A stretch of 21,123 nucleotides of DNA from Inquilinus sp039594555 (GCF_039594555.1 NZ_JBCNNF010000072.1:1-21123), one strand, 5' to 3'. Positions 7,243-13,453 are shown, counted from the stretch's first letter. Notes: generated by a model from the letters alone, not told the origin. Numbers and translations: made by a program.

Positions 7243-7782
7243 TCAGCGCGCCAGCGCCGCGTCGACGGCCCTGGTCACCTCCGGCCCGGTCGGCTCGGCG
7301 TCGCTGGGGAAGCTGGCCAGCAGGGTGCCGTCGCGGCCGATCAGCAGCTTGTGGAAGTTCCATTTCGGCACCGCCGCCGCATCCTGCTGCGCCGCCCAGC
7401 GATACAGCGGATGGGCGTCGGCGCCGACCACCGCCTGCTTGGCCAGCATCGGGAAGTCGATGCCGAAGGTGGTCTCGCAGAATTCCTTGATCTCGCCTTC
7501 CGAGCCCGGCTCCTGCGCCCCGAAATCGTTCGAGGGCACGCCGAGCAGCACGAAGCCGCCGTCACGGTGGCGGGACCACAGCTCCTCCAGCCCGGAATAT
7601 TGCCTGGTGAAGCCGCAGAAGGAGGCGGTGTTGACCACCAGCACCACCTTGCCGGCGAAGGCGTCCGCGGCGAAGGCGCCGCCCTCCAGCTTCGGCAGCG
7701 GCACGGCGGACCAGTCGAGCGGGCGGGCCGCGGCGGGAGTGGCGATCATGATCAGCACCAGGGCAAGCAGTCGGGCCAGCAT
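7243..7782 (-). CDS. Exported glutathione peroxidase-like thiol peroxidase
   Basis: A 179-residue GPx-family peroxidase with an N-terminal signal peptide (MLARLLALVLIMIATPAAA, cleavage near residue 19), so it should act in the periplasm. Cys56 in NTASFCGFT is the peroxidatic residue (Cys in place of selenocysteine), Gln90 in FGAQEPG and Trp141 in KWNF complete the active site. The usual PCNQFG cysteine is Ser84 here, but Cys102 in KEFCETTFG is 46 residues after Cys56, the spacing of the peroxidatic/resolving pair in yeast Gpx3, so a thioredoxin-dependent two-Cys cycle is likely. It removes peroxides or lipid hydroperoxides. Divergent from the dehydrogenase gene. Confidence 0.88.
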   Translation of the reverse strand: MLARLLALVLIMIATPAAARPLDWSAVPLPKLEGGAFAADAFAGKVVLVVNTASFCGFTRQYSGLEELWSRHRDGGFVLLGVPSNDFGAQEPGSEGEIKEFCETTFGIDFPMLAKQAVVGADAHPLYRWAAQQDAAAVPKWNFHKLLIGRDGTLLASFPSDAEPTGPEVTRAVDAALAR

Positions 7783-7813
7783 CGCAGGACCTCCGACGGG
7801 GAGGCCCCCACGC

Positions 7814-7837
7814 TGCGCCGCCCGGCCATGCGGCGCA
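7814..7837. repeat. Hairpin in the peroxidase/dehydrogenase divergent region
   Basis: TGCGCCGC and GCGGCGCA form a perfect 8-bp stem with an 8-base loop in the 120-bp gap between two divergent genes. It could be an operator or a leader structure; nothing ties it to a particular regulator. No clear ribosome-binding site or promoter for the dehydrogenase gene is visible beside it. Confidence 0.4.
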
Positions 7838-7902
7838 AGACCCTGATGCCTCGCCCACCGGCAAATCCCGTGCTAGGACGGAGACCCAGCCGATCCCCGG
7901 CG

Positions 7903-8862
7903 ATGGAAACCCCGCCCGTGCCCGAAACCGTCCTGCACCTGCACCCCGGCATGCCGGAGGCGTCTCTGCGCCCGATGCGCGAGCGCTATGAGCTGATCGA
8001 GCATTCGCGGGCCAGCGCCGAGGCCGGCCCGCTGCCGGAGGCCGACCGCATCCGCGGCGTCGTCACCATCGGCGTGATCGGCATCGACCGCGCGCTGATC
8101 GACCGGCTGCCCAATCTCGGCATCATCAGCTGCTACGGCTCGGGCTATGAGCGGATCGACGTGGCGGCGGCGAAGGCGCGCGGCATCGCCGTCACCAGCA
8201 ACACCGGCGCCAACGCCGCCTGCGTCGCCGACATGGCGCTGACCCTGCTGCTGGCCAGCGTGCGCCGGCTGGTCGAGGGCGACCGCTTCGTCCGCGCCGG
8301 GCAATGGACCCGCCCGGCCGCGCCGCCGTCGCTGATCTCGACCGGCCTGGCCGGGCGCCGGGTCGGCATCCTCGGCCTCGGGTCGATCGGCGAGCGGATC
8401 GCGCGGCGGGCCGCCGCCTTCGACATGGAGGTCGGCTACCACAACCGCCGGCCGAAGCCGGGCGTGCCCTGGGCGTATCACGACAGCCTGGCGGCGCTGG
8501 CCGAGTGGGCGGACATCCTGGTGGTCTCCTGCCGCTCCGACGCCAGCACCCGCGGCATCGTCGACCGCGCGGTGCTGCAGGCGCTGGGGCCCATGGGCCA
8601 TGTGATCAACGTCGCCCGCGGCGAGGTGCTGGACGAGCCGGCGCTGATCGCAGCGCTGGAGGCCGGCACCATCGCCGGCGCCGGCCTCGACGTGTTCGAG
8701 CACGAGCCGCAGGTGCCGGAAGCGCTGAAGCGGCTGGAGAACGTGGTGCTGGCGCCGCACATCGCCAGCATGACCGAGGCCGCGCATCGCGAGATGTGCC
8801 GGATGACGATCGACGCGCTGGACAACTTCTTCGCCGGAAGGCCGCTGACCAACGCGGTGTGA
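7903..8862 (+). CDS. D-2-hydroxyacid dehydrogenase (glyoxylate/hydroxypyruvate reductase-like)
   Basis: A 319-residue NAD(P)-dependent 2-hydroxyacid dehydrogenase. The Rossmann nucleotide site is GILGLGSIGERIARR (residues 155-169, GxGxxG). The catalytic trio is complete: Arg239 in INVARGEVLDE, Glu268 in VFEHEPQVP, His286 in VLAPHIAS. CYGSGYERIDVAAAKARGI is the usual catalytic-domain strand. The residue after the second nucleotide-binding strand (HNRRP) is Asn followed by two Arg, which favours NADPH. Likely reduces glyoxylate or hydroxypyruvate. ATG 7903 is chosen since the N-terminus then fits the family; the frame is open far upstream but antisense to the peroxidase. No good ribosome-binding site is seen, so a GTG at 7870 remains possible. 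Confidence 0.88.
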   Translation: METPPVPETVLHLHPGMPEASLRPMRERYELIEHSRASAEAGPLPEADRIRGVVTIGVIGIDRALIDRLPNLGIISCYGSGYERIDVAAAKARGIAVTSNTGANAACVADMALTLLLASVRRLVEGDRFVRAGQWTRPAAPPSLISTGLAGRRVGILGLGSIGERIARRAAAFDMEVGYHNRRPKPGVPWAYHDSLAALAEWADILVVSCRSDASTRGIVDRAVLQALGPMGHVINVARGEVLDEPALIAALEAGTIAGAGLDVFEHEPQVPEALKRLENVVLAPHIASMTEAAHREMCRMTIDALDNFFAGRPLTNAV

Positions 8863-8900
8863 GGCGCAGTTCGACCAGAGCCGAAGCTAAGCGTTTCGTT

Positions 8901-9212
8901 CGCGTTGCCTCTCCCGCAAGCGAGACCTTTTCGGAATGCCACCGCCTGGATCGTCGGGGGACATTCATGGCGAAAGCAAGATGAGTCCCCCCTCCCCTTG
9001 CGGGAGGGGGATAGGGGGAGGGGGTTCTCGCAGCCCGAACCGACCAGATCTTCAATAAATCTGCCTGTCCGGCGGATCGGGGCCTTCGCCCATTCACGCG
9101 CAGACGCGCGCAGACCCCTCCCCCTACCCCCCTCCCGCAAGGGGAGGGGGGACTCAATAGGAGAAGGTCGCGGCTATTCTGAAAAGGTCCCGCAAGCGGG
9201 AGAGGCAATGCG
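8901..9212. repeat. Outer inverted repeat, 32-bp arms, enclosing a second element
   Basis: 8901-8932 (CGCGTTGCCTCTCCCGCAAG...) and 9181-9212 are inverted copies matching at 28 of 32 positions by eye. The arm core TTGCCTCTCCCGC is also the stem of the hairpin at 11546-11574, so this is a repeat family. The G/C-rich element at 8983-9166 lies inside, suggesting one repeat inserted in or formed between two halves of the other. Confidence 0.7.
8983..9166. repeat. REPIN-like dispersed element, copy 1
   Basis: A left arm starting GAGTCCCCCCTCCCCTTGCG at 8983-9024 and a nearly exact inverted right arm at 9115-9155 enclose about 90 bp. Each arm can also fold on itself (CCCTCCCC/GGGAGGGG types). A second copy is at 17064-17244; arms, the TCGCCCATTC...GACGCGCGCAGAC part and the trailing ACTCAA(T)AGGAGAAG are shared while the middle differs. 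No transposase is present. A non-autonomous mobile repeat (REPIN or MITE-like) is the best description. Confidence 0.75.
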
Positions 9213-9239
9213 CGAAGACGCCCAAGATCCGACTCTCGG

Positions 9240-10043
9240 TCACGCCACCGGCACCGTTCCCCCATCGATCACGTGCTCGCTGCCATGGATCGACGCGGCG
9301 CGGTCGGAGGCCAGGAACGTGATCAGCTCCGCCACCTCCTCCGGCCAGGCCGGGCGGCCGATCGGGATGCCGCCAAGCGATGCCATCAGCCCCCGGCGGG
9401 CGTCCTCGACATCCGTGCCGGTGCTGGCCGCCAGCCTCTCGACGAACACGGTGGCCGCCTCGGTCTGCACCCAGCCCGGCGCCACGCGGAGGACGCGCAC
9501 GCCCTTCGGCCCGACCTCCTTCGCCAGCGCCTTGCTGTAGGTCGACAGCGCCGCCTTCGCCGCGGCATAGGCGGTGGTGGCCTCGGGCAGCGGCAGCCGG
9601 CTCTGGATCGAGCCGACATGGATAACCACCCCGGAGCCGCGCTCCAGCATGCCGGGCAGCAGCGCCCGGTCCAGCCGCACCGCCGGCATCAGGTTCAGGT
9701 CCAGCGCGCGCTGCCATTCGCCGTCGTCCAGCACCGCGAAGCCGCCGGCCGGGGCCTGCGAGCCGCCGAGGACATGGACCAGGATGTCGGCGCCGCCGAG
9801 CCGGTCGCGCACCGCCTCCGCCACGGCGCCGCAACCCTCGGGTCCGGTCAGGTCGGCCGCCACGAAGGGCTCGGAGGCGTCGAGATCGGCCGGCCGGCTG
9901 CGGGCGACGGCCAGGACGCGGGCCCCGGCCCGGCGCAGCCGCGCCGCCACCGCGGCGCCGATGCCGCGGCTGCCGCTGGTGACCAGGGCGCGCTTGCCCG
10001 CGAGCTCGCGCGGATCGGCCGGGAAGGTGGGCCGGGCGGTCAT
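9240..10043 (-). CDS. SDR-family oxidoreductase
   Basis: A 267-residue classical short-chain dehydrogenase/reductase. The NAD(P) site is TSGSRGIG (residues 22-29; Ser replaces the usual Gly), Asn117 is in LDLNLMP, Ser145 in HVGSIQS, and Tyr159-x-x-x-Lys163 in AYAAAKAAL. SEHVIDGGTVPVA is the normal family C-terminus. The basic residues after the second strand (AVARSRPADL) suggest NADPH. Its ATG overlaps the stop of the NTF2-like gene by 4 bp, so both are made from one transcript; the small NTF2-like partner may supply a second reaction on the same substrate. Substrate unknown. Confidence 0.88.
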   Translation of the reverse strand: MTARPTFPADPRELAGKRALVTSGSRGIGAAVAARLRRAGARVLAVARSRPADLDASEPFVAADLTGPEGCGAVAEAVRDRLGGADILVHVLGGSQAPAGGFAVLDDGEWQRALDLNLMPAVRLDRALLPGMLERGSGVVIHVGSIQSRLPLPEATTAYAAAKAALSTYSKALAKEVGPKGVRVLRVAPGWVQTEAATVFVERLAASTGTDVEDARRGLMASLGGIPIGRPAWPEEVAELITFLASDRAASIHGSEHVIDGGTVPVA

Positions 10044-10369
10044 CCGTGGATCTCCAGCGTCGCGATGCGGCCGTCCTTCAGGCCGAAGGCATAGCGCAGC
10101 TCGACCGGGCTGCCGGGGAACCGGCCCGAGACCCGACCGGTGAGGACCGCGCCGCCCTCCGTCCCGGACACGGCGATCGGCTCGACCGTATATTGGTATT
10201 TCCGCTTCGCCTCGGCCTTCCAGGCCAGGATGGCGTCGACGCCGCGGATGGTGCGGCCCTGGTCGCGGACCACCGCGTCGGCGGCGAAGCAGGCGGCCAG
10301 CGCCGCATCGTCCTCCGCGTTGTCGGCGGCGACATAGGCGGCGATCGGATCGGGAAGCGGGAGCGTCAT
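10040..10369 (-). CDS. NTF2/SnoaL-like small protein
   Basis: A 109-residue single-domain protein of the NTF2-like cone fold: an N-terminal helix (PIAAYVAADNAEDDAALAACF), the FAADAVVRDQGRTIRGVDAI segment and strands ending LRYAFGLKDGRIATLEIHG are all typical. Members are small-molecule isomerases, cyclases or binding proteins. AGGA lies 7 bases before the ATG. It is the first gene of the pair with the SDR and is divergent from the HxlR regulator gene by 53 bp, so HxlR control of this unit is a reasonable inference. Confidence 0.82.
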   Translation of the reverse strand: MTLPLPDPIAAYVAADNAEDDAALAACFAADAVVRDQGRTIRGVDAILAWKAEAKRKYQYTVEPIAVSGTEGGAVLTGRVSGRFPGSPVELRYAFGLKDGRIATLEIHG

Positions 10370-10371
10370 GG

Positions 10372-10417
10372 CGGATCCTCAGTTCAGTTGCGTGAGGCCG
10401 AGGATGGGAATAGGGTT
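10372..10417. promoter_or_regulatory. Short divergent promoter region between NTF2-like and hxlR-type genes
   Basis: Only 53 bp separate the two start codons, so both promoters and any operator must overlap. Nested inverted pieces are visible: ATCCTC (10375-10380) with GAGGAT (10400-10405), and CCTCA with TGAGG inside them. These could be the binding site of the HxlR regulator, whose family often binds such short divergent regions. No convincing -35/-10 pair is seen. Confidence 0.35.
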
Positions 10418-10422
10418 TCGCG

Positions 10423-10821
10423 ATGGCAAGTACGCACGAAAAAGTAAGGTACTCACCCGAAGGTGAGCGTCCGGCCTACACCCCCGGCACCGCCGCAGCC
10501 GGCGTGGAGCAGGCGCTGAAGGTGCTGGAGGGCCGATGGAAGCTGGTGATCCTGTTCCACCTGTTCGGCGGCAAGCTGCTGCGCTTCTCCGAACTGGAGC
10601 GGGCGATCCCGGCGATCTCGCAGAAGATGCTGATCCAGCAGCTGCGGCAGATGGAGGCCGACGGCATCGTCCGCCGCATCGTCCACCACCAGGTGCCACC
10701 CAAGGTGGAGTACGCGCTGACCGATTGGGGCCAGGCGCTGTGCCCGGCGCTGGACGCGATCCTGAGCTGGGCGGAGCAGCGGCCGCCTGCCGAAACCGAA
10801 ACCCAGCGGGGAGCCGGATGA
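10423..10821 (+). CDS. HxlR-family winged-helix regulator
   Basis: A 132-residue MarR-like winged helix protein of the HxlR family. GVEQALKVLEGRWKLVILFHLFGGKLRFSEL-type text (residues about 26-58) with LEGRWK is the family signature; ISQKMLIQQLRQMEADGIVRR is the recognition helix and start of the wing, PPKVEYALTDWGQAL the wing and C-terminal helix. HxlR proteins act as dimers and often respond to aldehydes, quinones or redox stress; there is no cysteine in the N-terminal part, so a simple Cys-redox switch as in YodB is not obvious. Its stop overlaps the start of the haloacid dehalogenase, and it is divergent from NTF2-like/SDR. Confidence 0.88.
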   Translation: MASTHEKVRYSPEGERPAYTPGTAAAGVEQALKVLEGRWKLVILFHLFGGKLLRFSELERAIPAISQKMLIQQLRQMEADGIVRRIVHHQVPPKVEYALTDWGQALCPALDAILSWAEQRPPAETETQRGAG

Positions 10822-11507
10822 TGGACGACGCGCCGCTGACCGGGGTAAAGGCCTGCGTCTTCGACGCCTACGGCACGCTGTTCGACACCGCGTCGGCCGC
10901 CCGGCGCCTGGCGGGCGAGATCGGCGACGAGGCCGGGCCGCTGGCCGCGCTGTGGCGCGAGAAGCAGCTGGCCTACACCTGGCTGCGGGCGGTGCAGGAC
11001 CGCCACGCCGATTTCTGGCAGGTCACCGGCGACGCGCTGGATTTCGCGCTGGAGACGCTGGGGATCGAGCGGCCCGGCCTGCGCGAGCGGCTGATGGAGC
11101 TGTACCTGACGCTGGAGCCCTATCCCGAGGTGCCGGAGGTGCTGCGCCGGCTGCGCGCCGCCGGGCTGAAGACGGCGATCCTGTCCAACGGCACGCCGCG
11201 GATGATCGAGGCGCTGGTGGCCGGCGCCGGGCTGCAGGGGCAGTTCGACGCGCTGCTGTCGGTGGAACAGGCGGGGGTCTACAAGCCGCATGCCCGCGTC
11301 TATCAACTGGCGCTCGACAGCCTGGGCCTGCCGGCGCGGGCGATATCGTTCCAGTCCTCGAACGGCTGGGACGCCTATGGCGCCTCGGCCTTCGGCATGC
11401 AGGTGGTCTGGTGCAACCGCGGCGGACAGCAGCCGGAGCGCCTGCCGGGCGCGCCCGACCGCGTGGTCGCGATCCTGGCGGCACTGCCGGCCCTGGTCGG
11501 CGCCTGA
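10818..11507 (+). CDS. L-2-haloacid dehalogenase (HAD type II)
   Basis: A 229-residue HAD-superfamily enzyme that hydrolyses L-2-haloalkanoic acids to D-2-hydroxyacids. All residues used by the well-studied Pseudomonas sp. YL enzyme are present at a constant offset: Asp16 and Thr20 in FDAYGTLFD, Arg47 in LWREKQ, Ser123 and Asn124 in ILSNGTP, Lys156 and Tyr162 in VYKPHARVYQ, and Ser180, Asn182 and Asp185 in FQSSNGWDAYG. This distinguishes it from HAD phosphatases. It starts in an ATGA overlap with the HxlR gene (a second ATG at 10821 is equally possible), so it is co-translated with a regulator that may sense its substrate or a related electrophile. Confidence 0.9.
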   Translation: MMDDAPLTGVKACVFDAYGTLFDTASAARRLAGEIGDEAGPLAALWREKQLAYTWLRAVQDRHADFWQVTGDALDFALETLGIERPGLRERLMELYLTLEPYPEVPEVLRRLRAAGLKTAILSNGTPRMIEALVAGAGLQGQFDALLSVEQAGVYKPHARVYQLALDSLGLPARAISFQSSNGWDAYGASAFGMQVVWCNRGGQQPERLPGAPDRVVAILAALPALVGA

Positions 11508-11545
11508 CGGCTGGCAGAAGAGCGCAAGGAGCCGGTCGCCTCAGA

Positions 11546-11574
11546 TTGCCTCTCCCGCCCGGCGGGAGAGGCAA
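11546..11574. terminator. Perfect 14-bp hairpin between convergent genes
   Basis: TTGCCTCTCCCGCC (11546-11559) and GGCGGGAGAGGCAA (11561-11574) form a perfect stem; in practice the loop will be the central 3-5 bases. It lies between the dehalogenase stop (+) and the converging secreted-protein stop (-) and could end both transcripts although no T-run follows. The stem core is the same as the arms of the repeat at 8901-9212, so a repeat may have been recruited as a terminator. Confidence 0.65.
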
Positions 11575-11591
11575 CGCAAAGTGTCGTCCGG

Positions 11592-11912
11592 CTAAGCGCC
11601 GCACTCCTCGGCGTAGCTTTTCTGCTCCTCGGTGACCATCTGCTGATGGTCCTGCAGGTCGGAGTCGCGCAGCCGCAGGTCGGACTGGCAGGTCTTGTAG
11701 ATGTCGCCCAGCTTCACATAGGCGTCGATCATCTTCTTGTGCGCGGCGCATTTCTCCGCCTGCGGCGCCGCCAGGCTGGACAGCCGCGCGGATTGCAGCG
11801 GCGGGATGGCCTTGGTCTGGGCCGTGAAATCCTCGTTGCAGCCGGCGAAGGCGGGCACGGCGAGCAGCGGCAGCAGGGCCGCGGCAAAAACAAATTGCTT
11901 CACGACACGCAT
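11592..11912 (-). CDS. Small exported four-cysteine protein, unknown function
   Basis: I do not recognise a named family. The protein is 106 residues from ATG 11912, which has GGAG 7 bases upstream; a GTG two codons earlier is also open. MRVVKQFVFAAALLPLLAVPAFA is a clear signal peptide with cleavage before GC. The mature part is mainly helical and charged and has four cysteines (positions 25, 55, 75 and 104), an even number that fits two disulfides in the periplasm linking helices end to end. KMIDAYVKLGDIYKTCQ and SDLQDHQQMVTEEQKSYAEEC look like a helical hairpin. No lipobox is evident in spite of Cys25 near the cleavage site (AFAGC could be read as a weak one, which would make it a lipoprotein). 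Confidence 0.75.
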   Translation of the reverse strand: MRVVKQFVFAAALLPLLAVPAFAGCNEDFTAQTKAIPPLQSARLSSLAAPQAEKCAAHKKMIDAYVKLGDIYKTCQSDLRLRDSDLQDHQQMVTEEQKSYAEECGA

Positions 11913-12014
11913 CTCCACGCTCCGGGATCCCGCGTCTGGCGACGGCGCGCGGGCGGCGACAAAAACCCGCTCCGGCGGAATTCGTTCCGCTCGCGGCCAA
12001 GCCGGAAGGTCCGA

Positions 12015-13103
12015 TCAGACCCGCGCCGGACCGGTCGAGCCGCGCAGCACCAGCTCGGTGCCGAAATGGATCTCCTCGCGGCCGCGCGGGTCGATCAGCA
12101 GCTCCGCCGCCGCCCGCCCCTTCTCGACCAGCGGCTGGCGGATCGTGGTCAGCGGCGGCTGCGACGTGGCGGCCGCGGCGATGTCGTCGAAGCCGATCAC
12201 CGAGACGTCGCCCGGCACCGACAGGCCCTGCCGCGCCAGCCAGGCCATGGCCCACAGCGCCAGCCGGTCGCAGGTGGCCAGGATCGCGGTCAGCCCCGGC
12301 TGCCGCCGCATCAGCCGGGCCATGCCGCGCTCGGTCGATGCCGGCTCGAACAGGCATTCCTCGATCGGCACCTGCCCGGCCGGGATGCCGGCCTCCTCCA
12401 GCACCTCGAGATAGCCGTAGAGCCGCTCCCGGCAGGCGGCGTAGATCGAGTCACGGATGCGGCGGGCCGACACCGCGCCCTCCCGCTCATCTGGCATCAG
12501 CTCCATCGACAGCACGCCGAACCGGCGATGGCCGAGGCCGAGCAGGTGCCGCGCCGCGGCCGCCGCGCCGCTGCGGTCGGCCACGGTGACGGTGCGGCAG
12601 CCCGCGACCAGCGGCTGATCCACCGTCACCACCGGCAGGCCGCGGCTGCGGATGATGTCGAGGACGCCCGGCTCCTCCTCCATGCAGTACATGATGAAGC
12701 CGTCGACCGCGGCCGAGCCCAGGGCCTTGCGAGCCGCCTCGACATCCGCGGCGGCATAGACCGAGATGCCGCGCCCGGTCTCGTCGCACACCGCGGCGAC
12801 GCCCTGGATCAGCGCCAGCGCCGCCGGGTCGCCGAAGGCGTAGCCCAGCCCCTCCGGGATCATCACCGCGACCGTGCCGATCTGGCCGGTGCGCAGCATC
12901 CGGGCCAGCGGGTCGGGGCCCTGATAGCCCAGCGCCTCGGCCGCCTGCAGCACCTTGGCGCGGATCGCGTCGCTGACCCGCTCGGGATGGTTGAACACGT
13001 TGGAGACGGTGCCCTGCGCCACCCCCGCTGCGACGGCGATGTCGCGCAGGCGGGCCTTGGGCTTCGGGGCGTCGGGCTTGTCGGGCGGGGCGTCCTCGGG
13101 CAT
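12015..13103 (-). CDS. LacI-family transcriptional regulator
   Basis: A 362-residue LacI/GalR repressor-type protein. The HTH and hinge are at residues about 18-66 (ARLRDIAVAAGVAQGTVSNV, then FNHPERVSDAIRAKVLQAAEALGY), followed by a periplasmic-binding-protein-like sensor domain (GTVAVMIPEGLGY, AAVDGFIMYCME, GLPVVTVDQPL, AILATCDRLALWAMAWL, PGDVSVIGFDDIAAAA, LTTIRQPLVEKGRAAAELL). Ligands are usually sugars or nucleosides, but none is implied by the neighbours. An extra N-terminal Pro/Lys-rich 17 residues precede the HTH. Palindromes of the family type (TGAATCGATTCA) lie in its own promoter, so it very probably represses itself and the divergent small gene. Confidence 0.93.
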   Translation of the reverse strand: MPEDAPPDKPDAPKPKARLRDIAVAAGVAQGTVSNVFNHPERVSDAIRAKVLQAAEALGYQGPDPLARMLRTGQIGTVAVMIPEGLGYAFGDPAALALIQGVAAVCDETGRGISVYAAADVEAARKALGSAAVDGFIMYCMEEEPGVLDIIRSRGLPVVTVDQPLVAGCRTVTVADRSGAAAAARHLLGLGHRRFGVLSMELMPDEREGAVSARRIRDSIYAACRERLYGYLEVLEEAGIPAGQVPIEECLFEPASTERGMARLMRRQPGLTAILATCDRLALWAMAWLARQGLSVPGDVSVIGFDDIAAAATSQPPLTTIRQPLVEKGRAAAELLIDPRGREEIHFGTELVLRGSTGPARV

Positions 13104-13124
13104 CCGGGCAGCCTAGCCCCGTTC

Positions 13125-13198
13125 TTGAACCGATTCAAAAATTCCTTGACGGCGGGTTCGGAGAGCGGGATTATGAATCGATTCAAAAAATCGATTCA
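13125..13198. promoter_or_regulatory. Three LacI-type operator sequences in the lacI-like divergent promoter region
   Basis: O1 TTGAACCGATTCAA (13125-13138, 12 of 14 symmetric), O2 the perfect TGAATCGATTCA (13174-13185) and O3 AAAATCGATTCA (13187-13198, right half intact). All share the central CG and the GATTCA half, the known style of LacI-family sites (for example TGAAACGTTTCA). O2 and O3 centres are 13 bp apart and O1 and O2 48 bp apart, which would allow looping. Confidence 0.75.
13146..13174 (+). promoter_or_regulatory. Putative promoter of the 74-aa gene
   Basis: TTGACG (13146-13151), a 17-bp spacer and GATTAT (13169-13174) form a plausible sigma-70-type promoter. Operator O2 begins at its last base and covers the expected transcription start, a classic repression position. 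The -10 region is shared, on the opposite strand, with the promoter of the LacI-type gene. Confidence 0.55.
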
Positions 13199-13199
13199 A
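13170..13199 (-). promoter_or_regulatory. Putative promoter of the LacI-type gene
   Basis: On the minus strand TTGAAT (13199-13194), an 18-bp spacer and CATAAT (13175-13170) form a good promoter. Operators O2 and O3 occupy the spacer and the -35 box, and O1 lies downstream in the leader, so autorepression is expected. Confidence 0.55.
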
Positions 13200-13210
13200 A
13201 GGAGGCCGTC

Positions 13211-13435
13211 ATGTCCCTCATGACCGGATTCCCGCTGGTCGCCCATCTGATGCAGATCCGCCTGGGCGGGCGCTTCGGGCACCTGCCGCCTTCGGTGGCG
13301 GCGGAGCTGGAGGCGTTCGCCGCCGCCGAGGCGGAAGCCACGCGCCCGGCTGCCAAACCCTCGAAGCCGGCCGCCCCGCGCCGCTCCTCGGTGCCCGCCC
13401 CGGCACCATCCTTCGCGCTGCGGAAGGCGTGCTGA
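13211..13435 (+). CDS. 74-aa protein of unknown function, LacI-controlled
   Basis: I do not recognise it. AAAGGAGG ends 5 bases before the ATG, one of the best ribosome-binding sites in the window, and a promoter with a LacI-type operator precedes it, so it is probably a real gene. The first 30 residues are amphipathic to hydrophobic (MSLMTGFPLVAHLMQIRLGG), then an acidic Ala/Glu helix (PSVAAELEAFAAAEAEA), then a Lys/Pro/Ala/Ser-rich basic tail ending RKAC. It has no signal peptide or full membrane segment. It could be a small regulator, a partner of the downstream aminotransferase (172 bp away), or a leader whose expression matters more than its product. The low-complexity tail makes homology searching unreliable. 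Confidence 0.6.
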   Translation: MSLMTGFPLVAHLMQIRLGGRFGHLPPSVAAELEAFAAAEAEATRPAAKPSKPAAPRRSSVPAPAPSFALRKAC

Positions 13436-13453
13436 GGCCACTCTCTGCCTCCA

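Larger units (their letters stand above)
8863..9239. other. Gene-free 377-bp gap filled with nested inverted repeats
   Basis: Apart from the two repeat structures listed separately (8901-9212 and 8983-9166) this gap holds no supported gene. It separates the dehydrogenase (+) from the converging SDR gene (-), so the repeats sit between two transcript ends. Confidence 0.7.

Noticed and set aside
7045..7902. Long plus-strand frame that would add 286 residues to the dehydrogenase
   Set aside because: It runs antisense through the well-supported peroxidase gene, has a low-complexity composition, and the family N-terminus fits a start at 7903.
8983..9166. Insertion sequence with transposase
   Set aside because: The element is under 200 bp with no coding capacity; it can only be non-autonomous.
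8863..9239. CRISPR-like array
   Set aside because: The repeats are inverted and nested, not regularly spaced direct repeats with unique spacers.
10429..10452. AGTAC...GTACT inverted pair and CTCACC-CGAA-GGTGAG hairpin as an HxlR operator
   Set aside because: They lie inside the first codons of the HxlR gene and the arms are only 5-6 bp; kept out of the feature list as too weak.
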